From the NCBI RefSeq assembly GCF_022865125.1, contig NZ_CP094828.1:496001-560000 (forward strand): a stretch of 64,000 bases of DNA, written 5' to 3'. Position numbers and translations under genes: made by a program. This DNA is from Acuticoccus sp. I52.16.1. GTDB taxonomy: Bacteria > Pseudomonadota > Alphaproteobacteria > Rhizobiales > Amorphaceae. Below the pieces are notes generated by a model that worked only from the letters and a program-made list of their open reading frames with translations, was not told the origin of the DNA and made no database searches. Shown here in pieces: positions 9,303-17,813 of this stretch (positions within the stretch are counted from its first letter, which is position 1; each line of letters begins with the position of its first letter).

Positions 9303-9676
9303 GTGCCGAGAGCGGAAATATTGATCACCAAACGTCCGCTACAGGATCGCAGATCGTTTGTCACGGCCCGAGAAAATCGGGAAAATCCGCGACCAATAAC
9401 TTAGAACAGGTCGATAATTCTACATTGTATAGTTCTAATTGCCGCAGCACTCCCCGCTGAAGCCGTGCGAGACCGCGCCGAACCGGTCGTGCGGCGTCGC
9501 CGACGCGCCCTACGGGCGGTCCGGACGGCGTTCCAGCTGGGAGATTACGCCCGTCCACTTCTGGGCTCGATCACTTCGGGGCTCGGTCATCGACCGGCCG
9601 AGGCCGGACGGCGGCATCGCCCGTCGGCGGTATTCGCGGCAGGTTCGACGGGTTGGGATGTGTGCGGAAGGCTGAA
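9303..9676. other. Intergenic region upstream of the ABC operon
   Basis: No credible gene. The stretch 9390-9445 is strikingly AT-rich for this genome and holds the inverted repeat TTAGAAC (9401-9407) / GTTCTAA (9432-9438) around a 24-base spacer. It lies about 100-135 bases upstream of the DppB-type start, suitable for promoter and operator. The rest, toward the tRNA, is GC-rich with nothing recognisable. Confidence 0.5.
9401..9438. promoter_or_regulatory. AT-rich inverted repeat, candidate operator/promoter of the peptide ABC operon
   Basis: Perfect 7-base arms TTAGAAC and GTTCTAA separated by 24 AT-rich bases, in an otherwise GC-rich window. The position upstream of the first gene of the operon suggests a regulator-binding region. 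The regulator is unknown, and no regulator gene adjoins it. Confidence 0.4.
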
Positions 9677-9766
9677 TGGCGGAGAGACAGGGATTCGAAC
9701 CCTGGGACCCCGTGAGGGGTCAACGGTTTTCGAGACCGCCCCGTTCGACCGCTCCGGCACCTCTCC
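9677..9766 (-). tRNA. tRNA-Ser (anticodon CGA)
   Basis: On the minus strand the acceptor arm GGAGAGG pairs with TCTCTCC. The D-arm GCCGGAGCGGTC, an anticodon loop CTCGAAA giving anticodon CGA (reads UCG), a long variable arm GACCCCTCACGGGGTC typical of serine tRNAs, and the T-arm GGGTTCGAATCCC are all present. The discriminator base is G and the terminal CCA is encoded. No integrase or att-like duplication adjoins it. Confidence 0.97.
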
Positions 9767-10122
9767 AGTGCGGCGCAACCTAATCATCCCGATCGGCTTC
9801 GGCAAGGTGCTTTTGATCGGTTCACAGACCGATTTTGCCTCACCCTCTCCCCGGCCTGTCGCCGTGGCCCGCCGGGCGGGAAAGCCGCCCGCGAGACAGC
9901 CGCCGATCCGGGCCGCCCGGCCGGTTCGCGCCGCGTCGGGGCCTCCCATCCGGCGATGACAGGAGACCCGAATTGCCCCCGTGGCGCGCCGCCGGGCGGC
10001 ATTGCCGACGCGGGCGGCGGACACGCTGTGGCTTGCAAGGGCGACGGGGTTACCAAAGCTCCTCATTCGGTGCAGCTTGCGGCAAAAGCTCGATACCGAA
10101 ACGTTCAAGGGAGATCCCAACC
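9767..10122. other. Intergenic region between tRNA-Ser and the FAH-family gene
   Basis: GC-rich, with open frames only of the shadow type. The last 16 bases carry the ribosome site AAGGGAGA of the next gene. The tRNA promoter should lie in the left part, but no clear -35/-10 pair was found. Confidence 0.4.
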
Positions 10123-11271
10123 ATGTCGCACGCGCCTCGAGACCCGCGCGCCACCCTCCTGGGGCGCGCCTTCCGCCCCGGGATCGGTCCCTCCGTCGTC
10201 ACCGTGCGCGATGGCGTCGTGATCGACATCACCAGCAAAGCCACCCCCACCGTGCGCGACATCACCGAGGCGGACGACCCGGCCGGCGTCGTCAAGGCGG
10301 CGGCCGGCGAGCCGATCGGCGATCTCGCCACCCTCCTCGCCCACGTCGAGGCCGAGCGCGATCCGTCGGCGCCATGGCTCCTCGCGCCGGTCGACCTCCA
10401 CGCCATCAAGGCCTCCGGGGTGACGTTCGTGGCCAGTCTCATGGAGCGCGTCATCGAGGAGCAGGCGCGCGGCGACCTCTCCAAGGCCGCGGCGCTGCGC
10501 ACGGAGATCACCGCGGTCATCGGCACGGATCTCTCGGCACTCAAGCCCGGCTCGGATCAGGCGATGGCCCTCAAGGAGGCGCTGATCGCCAAGAACGCGT
10601 GGTCGCAGTACCTCGAGGTCGGCATCGGGCCGGACGCGGAGATCTTCACCAAGGCGCAGCCGATGAGCGCCGTGGGGCCGGGCGCCTTCGTCGGCCTCCA
10701 CCCGATCTCGTCGTGGAACAATCCGGAACCGGAGATCGTCGTCGTGATCCGCTCGGACGGGGCGATCGTCGGCGCCACGCTCGGCAACGACGTCAACCTG
10801 CGCGACGTCGAGGGGCGGTCCGGTCTGTTGCTCGGCAAGGCGAAGGACAACAACGCCTCGGCCTCCCTCGGCCCCTTCATCCGCCTCTACGACGACGGCT
10901 TCGGGCCGCAGGACGTCGCCGCCGCCGAGGTGGCGCTCACGGTCGAGGGGACGGACGGGTTCACGCTCTCCGGCTCGTCGTCCATGCGCAAGATCAGCCG
11001 GTCGCCGGAGGAGCTGGCCGCCGCCACCATCGGCCGGCACCACCAGTACCCGGACGGCCTGGTGCTCTACCTCGGCACGATGTTCGCGCCGGTGGAGGAT
11101 CGCGACGCGCCCGGCCAGGGCTTCACCCACCACGTGGGCGACGTCGTGACGATCGAGACGGCGGCGCTGGGTGCGCTGACCAACACCGTCGCCTACTCCA
11201 CCGAGGCACCGCCCTGGACCTTCGGTCTGCGCGAGCTGATGGCCAACCTCGCCGGCCGCGGGCTGCTGTGA
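10123..11271 (+). CDS. Fumarylacetoacetate hydrolase (FAH) family protein
   Basis: 382 residues. The C-terminal two-thirds carries the FAH fold pattern: a PEIVVVIRSDG strand pair, then GATLGNDVNLRDVEGRSG, where conserved acidic residues bind Mg/Ca, and KAKDNNASASLGPF. An N-terminal domain of about 150 residues precedes it, the longer architecture found in alphaproteobacteria. FAH-family enzymes cleave or dehydrate 2-keto acids such as acylpyruvates or 2-keto-3-deoxy sugar acids. The start was chosen at the ATG after AAGGGAGA, 8 bases upstream; longer readings extend into non-coding sequence. The sugar-acid genes about 3 kb away make a keto-sugar-acid substrate plausible (inference). Confidence 0.85.
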   Translation: MSHAPRDPRATLLGRAFRPGIGPSVVTVRDGVVIDITSKATPTVRDITEADDPAGVVKAAAGEPIGDLATLLAHVEAERDPSAPWLLAPVDLHAIKASGVTFVASLMERVIEEQARGDLSKAAALRTEITAVIGTDLSALKPGSDQAMALKEALIAKNAWSQYLEVGIGPDAEIFTKAQPMSAVGPGAFVGLHPISSWNNPEPEIVVVIRSDGAIVGATLGNDVNLRDVEGRSGLLLGKAKDNNASASLGPFIRLYDDGFGPQDVAAAEVALTVEGTDGFTLSGSSSMRKISRSPEELAAATIGRHHQYPDGLVLYLGTMFAPVEDRDAPGQGFTHHVGDVVTIETAALGALTNTVAYSTEAPPWTFGLRELMANLAGRGLL

Positions 11272-11277
11272 TCGCGA

Positions 11278-11304
11278 GCGTCCGGCGCGGCGCGCGCCGG
11301 ACGC
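11278..11304. terminator. Perfect 12-bp hairpin between convergent genes
   Basis: The arms GCGTCCGGCGCG and CGCGCCGGACGC are exactly complementary around a 3-base loop. They fill the gap between the stop of the FAH-family gene and the stop of the transaminase. There is no T-run on either strand, so it is a likely bidirectional transcript-end stabiliser rather than a classical intrinsic terminator. Confidence 0.6.
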
Positions 11305-11305
11305 C

Positions 11306-12631
11306 TCAGCGGATCGTGTCGAGCACGCTCTCCAGGGTCGAGAACAGCGCCTCGATCTGAGCCTCGGTGATGACGAGGGGCGGCGACAGGGCGATGATGT
11401 CGCCGGTGACGCGGATCATCAGCCCGGCGTCGAACGCGGCCTGCATCGCCTCCATGCCGCGGGCGCCGGGCGCCCCCTCGCGCGGGGCCAGCTCGATGGC
11501 GCCGATCAGGCCGAGATTGCGGATGTCGACCACATGGGGCCGGTCCGCGAGCATGTGCAAGCGCTCCTCCCAGATCGGCGCCAGCATCCCGGCATGCTCG
11601 AAGAGGAAGTCCTCGCGGTAGACCGAGAGTGTGGCGAGCGCCGCCGCGCACGCCAGCGGATGCGCCGAATAGGTGTAGCCGTGGAACAGCTCGATCGGCG
11701 TCTCGGAGCGTTCCACGATCGTGTCGTGGATCCTGGCCGACGTCATCACCGCGCCCATCGGCACCGCAGCGTTGGTCAGGCCCTTCGCCAGCGTCATGAT
11801 ATCGGGAACGTTGCCGTAAAAGTCCGCGGCGGACGAGGCGCCCAGGCGGCCGAACGCGGTGATCACCTCGTCGAAGACGAGGAGGATGCCGTGCCGGTCG
11901 CAGATCTGGCGCAGGCGATGGATGTAGCCCTTCGGCGGCACGAGGACCCCCGTCGACCCGGCGATCGGCTCGACGATGACCGCGGCGATGGCGTGCGCGC
12001 CGTGGATCTCGATCAGCCGCTCCAGGTCGTCGGCGAGTTCGACGCCGCCGTGCTCCGGCGCGCCCTTGCTGAAGGCGTTCTCCGGCCGATGGGTGGAGAC
12101 CAAGTGATCGACCGGTCGAAGCCCCTCGCCGAAGCCCAGCTTGTTGCGCGCGATCCCGCCGACCGACATGCCGCCGAAGCCCGAGCCGTGGTAGCCCCGG
12201 TCGCGGCCGATCAGCAGCGTGCGCTCCCCCTCCCCGTTGGCGCGGTGATAGGCGAGTGCGATCTTGAGCGCCGAATCGACCGCCTCGGACCCCGAGTTGG
12301 CGAAGAAGACGTGCTTCAGCGACGAAGGGAACATTTCCGTCAGCCGCGAGGCCAGCGTGAAGGCGGCGGGGTGGCCGAACTGGAAGCTCGGCGCATAATC
12401 GAGCCGGGCGGCCTGCTCCTGGATCGCGGCGACGATGCGCGGATCGCCGTGACCGGCGTTGACGCACCACAGGCCCGCCGTCCCGTCGAGGATCTGCCGG
12501 CCGTCGGCGGCGGTGTAGTACATGCCTTTGGCCGAGACGCACAGGCGCGGGTGCCCCTTGAAGTCCCGGTTGGCCGTGTACGGCATCCAGAAGCTGGAGA
12601 GGTCGTTCGGCCGGTCGGCGATGGCGTCCAT
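11306..12631 (-). CDS. Class III aminotransferase, omega-amino acid:pyruvate type
   Basis: 441 residues, PLP-dependent. It begins with SSFWMPYTANRDFK, typical of beta-alanine/omega-amino-acid:pyruvate transaminases. The PLP phosphate-binding NSGSEAVDSALKIA (about residues 114-127), YHGSGFGG, VFDEVITAFGR (metal-like Asp contacting PLP) and the Schiff-base Lys in LAKGLTNAAVPMG (about residue 284) are intact. Likely reaction: omega-amino acid plus pyruvate to semialdehyde plus alanine. It is convergent with the FAH-family gene. A GAGGGG ribosome site precedes the ATG, and a strong inverted repeat lies just upstream of it. Confidence 0.9.
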   Translation of the reverse strand: MDAIADRPNDLSSFWMPYTANRDFKGHPRLCVSAKGMYYTAADGRQILDGTAGLWCVNAGHGDPRIVAAIQEQAARLDYAPSFQFGHPAAFTLASRLTEMFPSSLKHVFFANSGSEAVDSALKIALAYHRANGEGERTLLIGRDRGYHGSGFGGMSVGGIARNKLGFGEGLRPVDHLVSTHRPENAFSKGAPEHGGVELADDLERLIEIHGAHAIAAVIVEPIAGSTGVLVPPKGYIHRLRQICDRHGILLVFDEVITAFGRLGASSAADFYGNVPDIMTLAKGLTNAAVPMGAVMTSARIHDTIVERSETPIELFHGYTYSAHPLACAAALATLSVYREDFLFEHAGMLAPIWEERLHMLADRPHVVDIRNLGLIGAIELAPREGAPGARGMEAMQAAFDAGLMIRVTGDIIALSPPLVITEAQIEALFSTLESVLDTIR

Positions 12632-12643
12632 GGTGTTTCCCCT

Positions 12644-12666
12644 CCGGCACCATGGTCCGGTGCCGG
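12644..12666 (-). promoter_or_regulatory. Inverted repeat immediately upstream of the transaminase ribosome site
   Basis: CCGGCACC and GGTGCCGG are perfect 8-base arms with a 7-base spacer, ending 13 bases before the start codon. It could be a dyad operator or a leader-RNA hairpin. No regulator is adjacent. Confidence 0.4.
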
Positions 12667-12779
12667 TCGCGCTGGCGGCGCCCCATGGGTCGGGCGCCGT
12701 CTACCTTCATCGCGCCCTCATAGCACCGCGGCTTTGCGATCGCACCCTTTGCGCCGCGGGCGTTCCCGCGGCCCGCCCC

Positions 12780-13865
12780 TCAGGCGCCGCCGAACACCTC
12801 GCGCAGACGCATCGGCTCGACGATGCCCCGCTCCGTCACCAGCGCGGTGACGAGGCGGGCGGGCGTTACGTCGAAGGCGGGGTTGGAGGCACCGGTCGCG
12901 GGGGTGGTGATGCAGACCGTCTCGATACGGCCGTCCGCGGTCCGGCCGGTCACGTCGGTCACCTCCGCCGCGGCACGTTCCTCGATCGGCACGTCGTCGC
13001 CCCGTTCCAGCGAGAGGTCGAGCGTGGGCGACGGAAGCGCGACGTAGAAGGGGACGCGATTGTCGTAGGCGGCGAGCGCTTTCAGGTAGGTGCCGATCTT
13101 GTTGCAGACGTCGCCGTTGGCGGCGGTCCGGTCGGTGCCGACGATGCAAAGATCCACCCTGCCCTGCCGCATCAGGTGGCCGCCGGCATTGTCGGCGATC
13201 AGCGTGTGCGGCACGCCCGCCTCGGCGAGCTCCCACGCGGTCAGGGAGGCGCCCTGGTTGCGCGGCCGCGTCTCGTCCACCCACACGTGGACGGGGATGC
13301 CGGCGGCGTGCGCCTTGTAGATCGGCGCCGTCGCCGTGCCCCAGCCGACGGTCGCCAGCCAGCCGGCGTTGCAGTGGGTCAAGATGTTCACCGGGCCGCC
13401 GCGCGGGCGCGCCTTTTGCGCCGCCTCGATGAGCGCCAGCCCATGGTCGCCGATGGCGCCGTTGAGGGCGACGTCCTCGGTGGCGATCGCCTCGGCCTCG
13501 GCCCAGGCGGCGGCGGGTCGCTCGGCAGGGGGTAGCGGGGCGAGCGCGGCGGCCATCCGCGCCAGCGCCCAGCCGAGGTTCACCGCCGTCGGCCGCGTGG
13601 CGAAGAGGATCTGCCGTGCGAGCGCCAACGCGGCGTCCGAGGGGTCGACGTCCGCGGCGATGGCCATGCCGTAGGCGGCGGTCGCGCCGATCAGCGGGGC
13701 ACCGCGCACGCGCATCACCGCGATCGCCTCGGCCACCTCCTCCACGGTCGCGAGGCGGCGGGTGGTGTATTCGTGCGGCAGCAGCGTCTGGTCGATGATC
13801 TCGACCGTGCCGTGTCCCGCGGCCCAGATGGTGCGCCGCGCCGAACCGTCCTGGCTGTTGTTCAT
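12780..13865 (-). CDS. mtnA: S-methyl-5-thioribose-1-phosphate isomerase
   Basis: 361 residues. It converts methylthioribose-1-phosphate to methylthioribulose-1-phosphate in methionine salvage. Family features: [16 protein letters not shown] near residue 48, the catalytic Cys in [17 protein letters not shown] (about residue 157), the catalytic Asp in [17 protein letters not shown] (about 237), and [15 protein letters not shown] at the C terminus. The start at MNNSQDG overlaps the stop of the DUF2798 gene as ATGA; the longer reading frame upstream is that gene's shadow. No other salvage gene (mtnB, C, D, K, P) is in the window. Confidence 0.95.
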   Translation of the reverse strand: MNNSQDGSARRTIWAAGHGTVEIIDQTLLPHEYTTRRLATVEEVAEAIAVMRVRGAPLIGATAAYGMAIAADVDPSDAALALARQILFATRPTAVNLGWALARMAAALAPLPPAERPAAAWAEAEAIATEDVALNGAIGDHGLALIEAAQKARPRGGPVNILTHCNAGWLATVGWGTATAPIYKAHAAGIPVHVWVDETRPRNQGASLTAWELAEAGVPHTLIADNAGGHLMRQGRVDLCIVGTDRTAANGDVCNKIGTYLKALAAYDNRVPFYVALPSPTLDLSLERGDDVPIEERAAAEVTDVTGRTADGRIETVCITTPATGASNPAFDVTPARLVTALVTERGIVEPMRLREVFGGA

Positions 13866-14095
13866 CGTCCCGTTTCCTGCCGCACCATTGACGCCACGAG
13901 CCGCCGGACCATCGGCGCCACGACGAACACCACCGGGCACGCGACCGCCCAAGAGGTGAGCCAGGCCTCCAGCCACACCCACGGAAGGTGCGGCACAAGC
14001 CCGGCCGCCCGAACCGTCGCGATGCCCGACACGATGAACGACATGAACCCCGACAAGAAGAGGGAGAACAGGTAAGGGGCGAATCGAGGGTGCAT
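13862..14095 (-). CDS. DUF2798 small membrane protein
   Basis: 77 residues with two hydrophobic helices: [20 protein letters not shown] and, after a short loop, [19 protein letters not shown], ending in a basic tail with RRLV. This is the DUF2798 pattern, a small inner-membrane protein of unknown role. The start is uncertain: ATG at 14095 matches the family N terminus, while a GTG at 14104 has a slightly better GAGAG ribosome site. It is translationally coupled to mtnA by a 4-base overlap. Confidence 0.75.
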   Translation of the reverse strand: MHPRFAPYLFSLFLSGFMSFIVSGIATVRAAGLVPHLPWVWLEAWLTSWAVACPVVFVVAPMVRRLVASMVRQETGR

Positions 14096-14231
14096 CACGC
14101 TCACTCAGTCTCTCATGTCCGCCCCGCGTCGGATCCGGTCGCGGCCGGGCGGGGCACCGGGCGACCACCTTACCCCGCGGGCCCGTCCCGCGCGGGTGCC
14201 GGTACGGGTGACGGCGCCGTTCCGCCGCGCG

Positions 14232-15143
14232 TCAGGCCTCGGCGGCGAGTGCGGCGGCGACAGCCTCGGCGGTCGGGATCGGGGCGACCGCGCCGTAGCC
14301 GCGCACCGAGAGCGCGGCCGCGCAGGCCGCGGTGCGCGCCGCCGCCGCCGCATCCCCCGCCTCCAGCCACTTGACGAGGAACGCGCCGTCGAAGCAGTCG
14401 CCCGCGCCTGATGCGTCGACCGCCTCGGTCGGGAACGGCGGCACCGCGTGGGTTCTCTCCCCCTCGCGCACCATCGCCCCGTCGGCCCCCAGCGTGAGGG
14501 CGACGACGCGCGGGCCGAGACCGGCGTAGAAGTCGAGGATCGCGGCGGGGTCGGTGAGGCCGGAGAGCGCCGAGGCGTCGTCGAACCCCGGCAGCGCGAT
14601 GGTCGCCATCGCCACGGCTTCGTGGATCACCGCGCGCGCCCGGGCCAGCGGCCACAGCCGGGCGCGGTAGTTGAGGTCGTAGGAGACCGGCACCCCGACG
14701 TCTTTGGCCGTGTCCATCGCCGCGAAGCAGGTATCGCAGGCGGTGGGGGAGATCGCTTGACTGATGCCCGAGAGGTGCAGCAGCCGCGCGCCGGTGATCG
14801 CCGCCGCGTCGAGGTCGGCCGGGCGCATCAGCGCCGCCGCGGACCCGGCGCGCCGGTAGGAGAAGCTGTGCCCCCGCTCGTCGTGGTCGACGAAGTAGAT
14901 GCCCGTCGGCGCATCCGGATGGCGCGTCACGTAGCGGGTGTCGACGCCCTCGGTGTGCCACAGGTCCATGATCATGTCGCCGAACTGGTCGGTACCCAGC
15001 GCGGTCAGCATCGCGACCTTCGCCCCCTGCCGGGCCGCCGCGATGGCGACGTTGGAGACGTCCCCGCCGAACCCTTCGAGCCACCGCCCGTCGTCCTGGC
15101 GGTTGAACTCGATCATCGGCTCCCCGAGGCAGACGATATCCAT
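14232..15143 (-). CDS. kdgK: PfkB-family sugar kinase, 2-keto-3-deoxygluconate kinase type
   Basis: 303 residues. It starts MDIVCLGEPMIEFNR. A GGDVSNVAIAAARQG segment near residue 29 binds the sugar, and the C-terminal signature VDASGAGDCFDGAF (about residue 247) holds the catalytic Asp and anion hole of ribokinase-like enzymes. The overall pattern is that of KDG kinases. It shares one base with the preceding aldolase gene (TGATG), which supports a pathway phosphorylating 2-keto-3-deoxy-sugar acid and then splitting it. The exact sugar (gluconate or galactonate series) is not certain. Confidence 0.85.
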   Translation of the reverse strand: MDIVCLGEPMIEFNRQDDGRWLEGFGGDVSNVAIAAARQGAKVAMLTALGTDQFGDMIMDLWHTEGVDTRYVTRHPDAPTGIYFVDHDERGHSFSYRRAGSAAALMRPADLDAAAITGARLLHLSGISQAISPTACDTCFAAMDTAKDVGVPVSYDLNYRARLWPLARARAVIHEAVAMATIALPGFDDASALSGLTDPAAILDFYAGLGPRVVALTLGADGAMVREGERTHAVPPFPTEAVDASGAGDCFDGAFLVKWLEAGDAAAAARTAACAAALSVRGYGAVAPIPTAEAVAAALAAEA

Positions 15144-15772
15144 CAGCGGCCCATGGCGGCGCGCGCGGCGGCGGCGAACGCCCGCGCGTCGGTGACGACG
15201 TCGGCGAGGGCCTTGCCGGGCTTGTAGAGCGCCGAGCCGATGCCGACGCCGTCCGCCCCGCCGGCCATCCACTCGCCGATATTGCCGGCGTCGACGCCGC
15301 CGGTGACGACGAGGCGCGTGCCCTTCGGCAGCACCGCGCGCATCGCCTTCACCACCTTGGGGCTCAGCCCGTCGCCGGGGAAGAGCTTCAGCGCGTCCGC
15401 CCCTGCGTCCAGCGCCTGGAACGCCTCGGACGGGGTGAAGACACCCGGCACCGAGATCAGCCCGCACCGCTTGGTGGCCTTCACCACCTCGGGGTTGAAG
15501 TTGGGCGACACGACGATGGTCCCGCCCGCGTCGGCGACGCGCGAGACGTCCTCCGGGACCAGCACGGTACCGGCGCCGACGATGGACGTCGCGCCGAAGC
15601 GGTCGGCCTGGATGCGGATCGACATGAAGGGGTCCGGCGAGTTGAGCGGGACTTCCATCACCGGGATCGCCGCATCGGCGAGCGCCTGGCCGACGCCCTC
15701 CGCCTCGTCCGGCGAAATCCCGCGCAGCACCGCCACCACCGGCATCGATTTGAGCGCGTCGTCGAGCGTCAT
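15143..15772 (-). CDS. 2-dehydro-3-deoxy-6-phosphogalactonate / phosphogluconate aldolase (DgoA/Eda type)
   Basis: 209 residues, class I aldolase that splits a 2-keto-3-deoxy-6-phospho-sugar acid to pyruvate and glyceraldehyde-3-phosphate. Features: MPVVAVLRGI near the start, IPVMEVPLNSPDP with the acid/base Glu, and DALKLFPGDGLSP with the Schiff-base Lys (about residue 125). The ending VTGGVDAGNIGEWMAGG and IGSALYKPG are closer to DgoA than to Eda. I chose the ATG at 15772 by family N terminus; an in-frame ATG at 15811 has no ribosome site. Coupled to the downstream kinase. Confidence 0.87.
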   Translation of the reverse strand: MTLDDALKSMPVVAVLRGISPDEAEGVGQALADAAIPVMEVPLNSPDPFMSIRIQADRFGATSIVGAGTVLVPEDVSRVADAGGTIVVSPNFNPEVVKATKRCGLISVPGVFTPSEAFQALDAGADALKLFPGDGLSPKVVKAMRAVLPKGTRLVVTGGVDAGNIGEWMAGGADGVGIGSALYKPGKALADVVTDARAFAAAARAAMGR

Positions 15773-15827
15773 CGGCCCATCCACCTCTTGTGTCCTGGAG
15801 ACTTCCTGCATGCCGGGCCGGCGGGCG

Positions 15828-16016
15828 TCAACGCCGCGGCGGCACGGCGCCGGGGTCGCGCCCCGGAAGCTCGGCGAGCACGGCGCGGCGCTGCGCCTCG
15901 CTCATCCTCGCCCAGCCGGCGATCTCGTCGATCGTGCGGGCGCAGCCGAGGCACAGACCCGTCGCCGGCGCGATCCGGCAGACCTTGTTGCAGGGGCTCA
16001 CCGCGGCGTCCGTCAT
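15828..16016 (-). CDS. DUF1289 small Cys-rich protein
   Basis: 62 residues. The conserved core is SPCNKVCRIAPATGLCLGC followed by RTIDEIAGW and a MSEAQR motif. Four Cys spaced C-x3-C-x8-C-x2-C are likely metal-binding. DUF1289 proteins are widespread in proteobacteria with no defined role. The start overlaps the RsmB-type gene as ATGA. It is only visible as the tail of a longer frame in this reading, but the start and family match are clear. Confidence 0.82.
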   Translation of the reverse strand: MTDAAVSPCNKVCRIAPATGLCLGCARTIDEIAGWARMSEAQRRAVLAELPGRDPGAVPPRR

Positions 16017-17299
16017 CCGGTCCGTTTCAGCGCGGCGACGAAGAACCCGTCGGTGCCCGTGGCGGCGGGCGTCATCGTCATCATCAGCCCCTCCGCGCTC
16101 CAGGGTCTGGGCGCGGTCTCGCCGGCGATGTCGACCCAGGCATCGGCCATCGAGGTCAGGGTGAAGTCGGACGCGCGGTCCAGGAAGTCGGCGATCTGCG
16201 CCTCGTTCTCCTGCGGCAGGACCGAGCACGTCACGTAGATCAGCACCCCGCCGGGACGCACGAAGGCGCGCGCCTCGTCCAGCACCGCGGCCTGTTCGTC
16301 GAGGCGGCGTTCCAGCGCCTCCTCGGTGAGGCGCCACTTGGTGTCGGGCCTGCGGCGCCAGGTGCCGGATCCGGAGCACGGCGCGTCGACGAGGACCTTG
16401 TCCATTTTGCCTTCGAGCGCCGAGAGGTCGGCGCCGGCGCGGTGGACCTGCACATTGCGCACGCCAGCGCGCTTGATTCGCTCGAAAATGGGGGCGAGCT
16501 GGTTCTGGTCGACGTCCGTGGCGTGGAGTTGGCCGCGGTTGTCCATCTGCGCGGCGAGCGCCAGGGTCTTGCCGCCGGCGCCGGCGCACAGGTCGAGGAT
16601 CTGCTCGCCGGGGTGGGCGAGCACCATCAGCGCCGCCGCCTGGCTCCCCTCGTCCTGCACCTCGACGTGGCCGCGCTGGTAGACCTCCTCGCGCACGATG
16701 TTGGCCGAGCGGTCCCACCCGTCGCGCGCCGGCAGCCGCACCGCGGCCGGGCTGATCGCCCCCGCCGTCGCGCCGAAGCGCTTGAGGGCCGAAAGCACCT
16801 TGGCCCGATCGGCCTTCAGCGTGTTGACACGCAGATCCACCGGGGCGCGGGCGGCGAGCGCGGCCGCCTCGGCCACCCACTCGTCGGCGAAGTTGTCCTC
16901 GAAAGCGGGAGCCACCCACGCCGGCACGTCGGCGGCGACGTCGGCCGGTGCCTCGGCGAGGCGGTCGGCGGTGAAGGCGGCGCGCTCGGCGTCGGTGAGG
17001 TCGCCGGGGCCGTGATGCTCGGTGGCGAGCGCGGTGAGGTCGGCGAGGCCGACGCCCCAGCGGTAGCGCAAGGTGGCGAGGGTGACGGCGCGCGGCGTAT
17101 CGGCGCCCGCCCGCCAGGCGGACGAGCGGCGCCAGCGCAGCGCGTCGTAGACGAGATTGGCGATGGCGCCGCGGTCGCCGGACCCGGCGAAGCGGTGCGA
17201 CAGGCCCCAGTCCTTCAACGCGTCCGCCACCGGGCGGTGACGTGCCTCGATATCCTCAAGAACTTCGATCGCCGCCGCGATCCGGCCTGCCGGCTTCAT
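16013..17299 (-). CDS. RsmB/NOP2-Sun family RNA cytosine-5 methyltransferase
   Basis: 428 residues. The N-terminal NusB-like helical region is followed by the SAM-binding motif LDLCAGAGGKTLALAAQM (about residue 242), DVDQNQL, the first catalytic Cys in VDAPCSGSGTWRRRPD (about 314) and the second in YVTCSVLPQENE (about 366). Both Cys needed for C5 methylation are present. Family members methylate 16S rRNA; the exact target here is unproven. The start was taken at MKPAGRIAAAIEVL; the longer version has 14 unsupported residues. It is followed in overlap by the DUF1289 gene and lies 4 bases after an unknown gene. Confidence 0.9.
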   Translation of the reverse strand: MKPAGRIAAAIEVLEDIEARHRPVADALKDWGLSHRFAGSGDRGAIANLVYDALRWRRSSAWRAGADTPRAVTLATLRYRWGVGLADLTALATEHHGPGDLTDAERAAFTADRLAEAPADVAADVPAWVAPAFEDNFADEWVAEAAALAARAPVDLRVNTLKADRAKVLSALKRFGATAGAISPAAVRLPARDGWDRSANIVREEVYQRGHVEVQDEGSQAAALMVLAHPGEQILDLCAGAGGKTLALAAQMDNRGQLHATDVDQNQLAPIFERIKRAGVRNVQVHRAGADLSALEGKMDKVLVDAPCSGSGTWRRRPDTKWRLTEEALERRLDEQAAVLDEARAFVRPGGVLIYVTCSVLPQENEAQIADFLDRASDFTLTSMADAWVDIAGETAPRPWSAEGLMMTMTPAATGTDGFFVAALKRTG

Positions 17300-17303
17300 C
17301 GTC

Positions 17304-17813
17304 TCAGATCCTAGTCTCGCCGCGTGCCGGGACCGTGGCATCCGGTATCAGCGCGCGCCCGTCGCGATCCCACCAGTCGGCGAGCATCCGGAACCAGCGC
17401 AGCGCCAGCTCGGCCGCATGCGCATCGAAGCCGCCAAGCACCGTCATCAACGGCACGGGCAGCGCAACCCCGAGGCCGGTGGCCCCGTAGGGCGCAGCGC
17501 TCGCCCACGACCACACCGAGCGGCGCACCGCGTCGAGCGCCGCATCCTGTGCCGCTTCGGCCCCGGCGGGCAGGCCGATCAACAACTGGGCCGCTCCGAA
17601 CGGTCCGCTCGCTTCGCAGTGGAGGCGATAGCGGAACGCGCACGGCGCGACGTCCGCCGCCTCGAAGCGCTCCCAATTCTCATCCGCGCCGTAGTGTTCG
17701 CGCAGCGCCGGGCATTCGAGCCCGATCGCCGCCGCGCGCGAGGATCCCGCGAAGTAGGCGAACAGCGCCTCTCTGAGCCGGCGGGCGCCGGGGTCCGGAT
17801 CCTGGTCCGCCAC
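17304..17813 (-). CDS. Uncharacterised protein encoded between guaB and the RsmB-type gene
   Basis: 169 residues from a GTG whose first base is the last base of the guaB TAG stop (TAGTG), so translation is probably coupled to guaB. No domain is recognised. It is Ala- and Trp-rich, with a REALFAYFAGSSRAAAIGLE start, a WERFEAADVAPCAFRYRLHC strand region and a helical C-terminal LRWFRMLADWWDRDGRAL. No signal peptide or membrane segment is apparent. The conserved spacing between housekeeping genes argues that it is real. Confidence 0.65.
   Translation of the reverse strand: MADQDPDPGARRLREALFAYFAGSSRAAAIGLECPALREHYGADENWERFEAADVAPCAFRYRLHCEASGPFGAAQLLIGLPAGAEAAQDAALDAVRRSVWSWASAAPYGATGLGVALPVPLMTVLGGFDAHAAELALRWFRMLADWWDRDGRALIPDATVPARGETRI

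Noticed and set aside
9677-9766. tRNA-Ser as an integration site for a mobile element
   Set aside because: No integrase, phage gene or duplicated tRNA 3' end was seen on either side.
13866-14168. N-terminal extension of mtnA
   Set aside because: It reads through the DUF2798 gene in another frame; the overlap start at 13865 fits MtnA length and the ATGA pattern.
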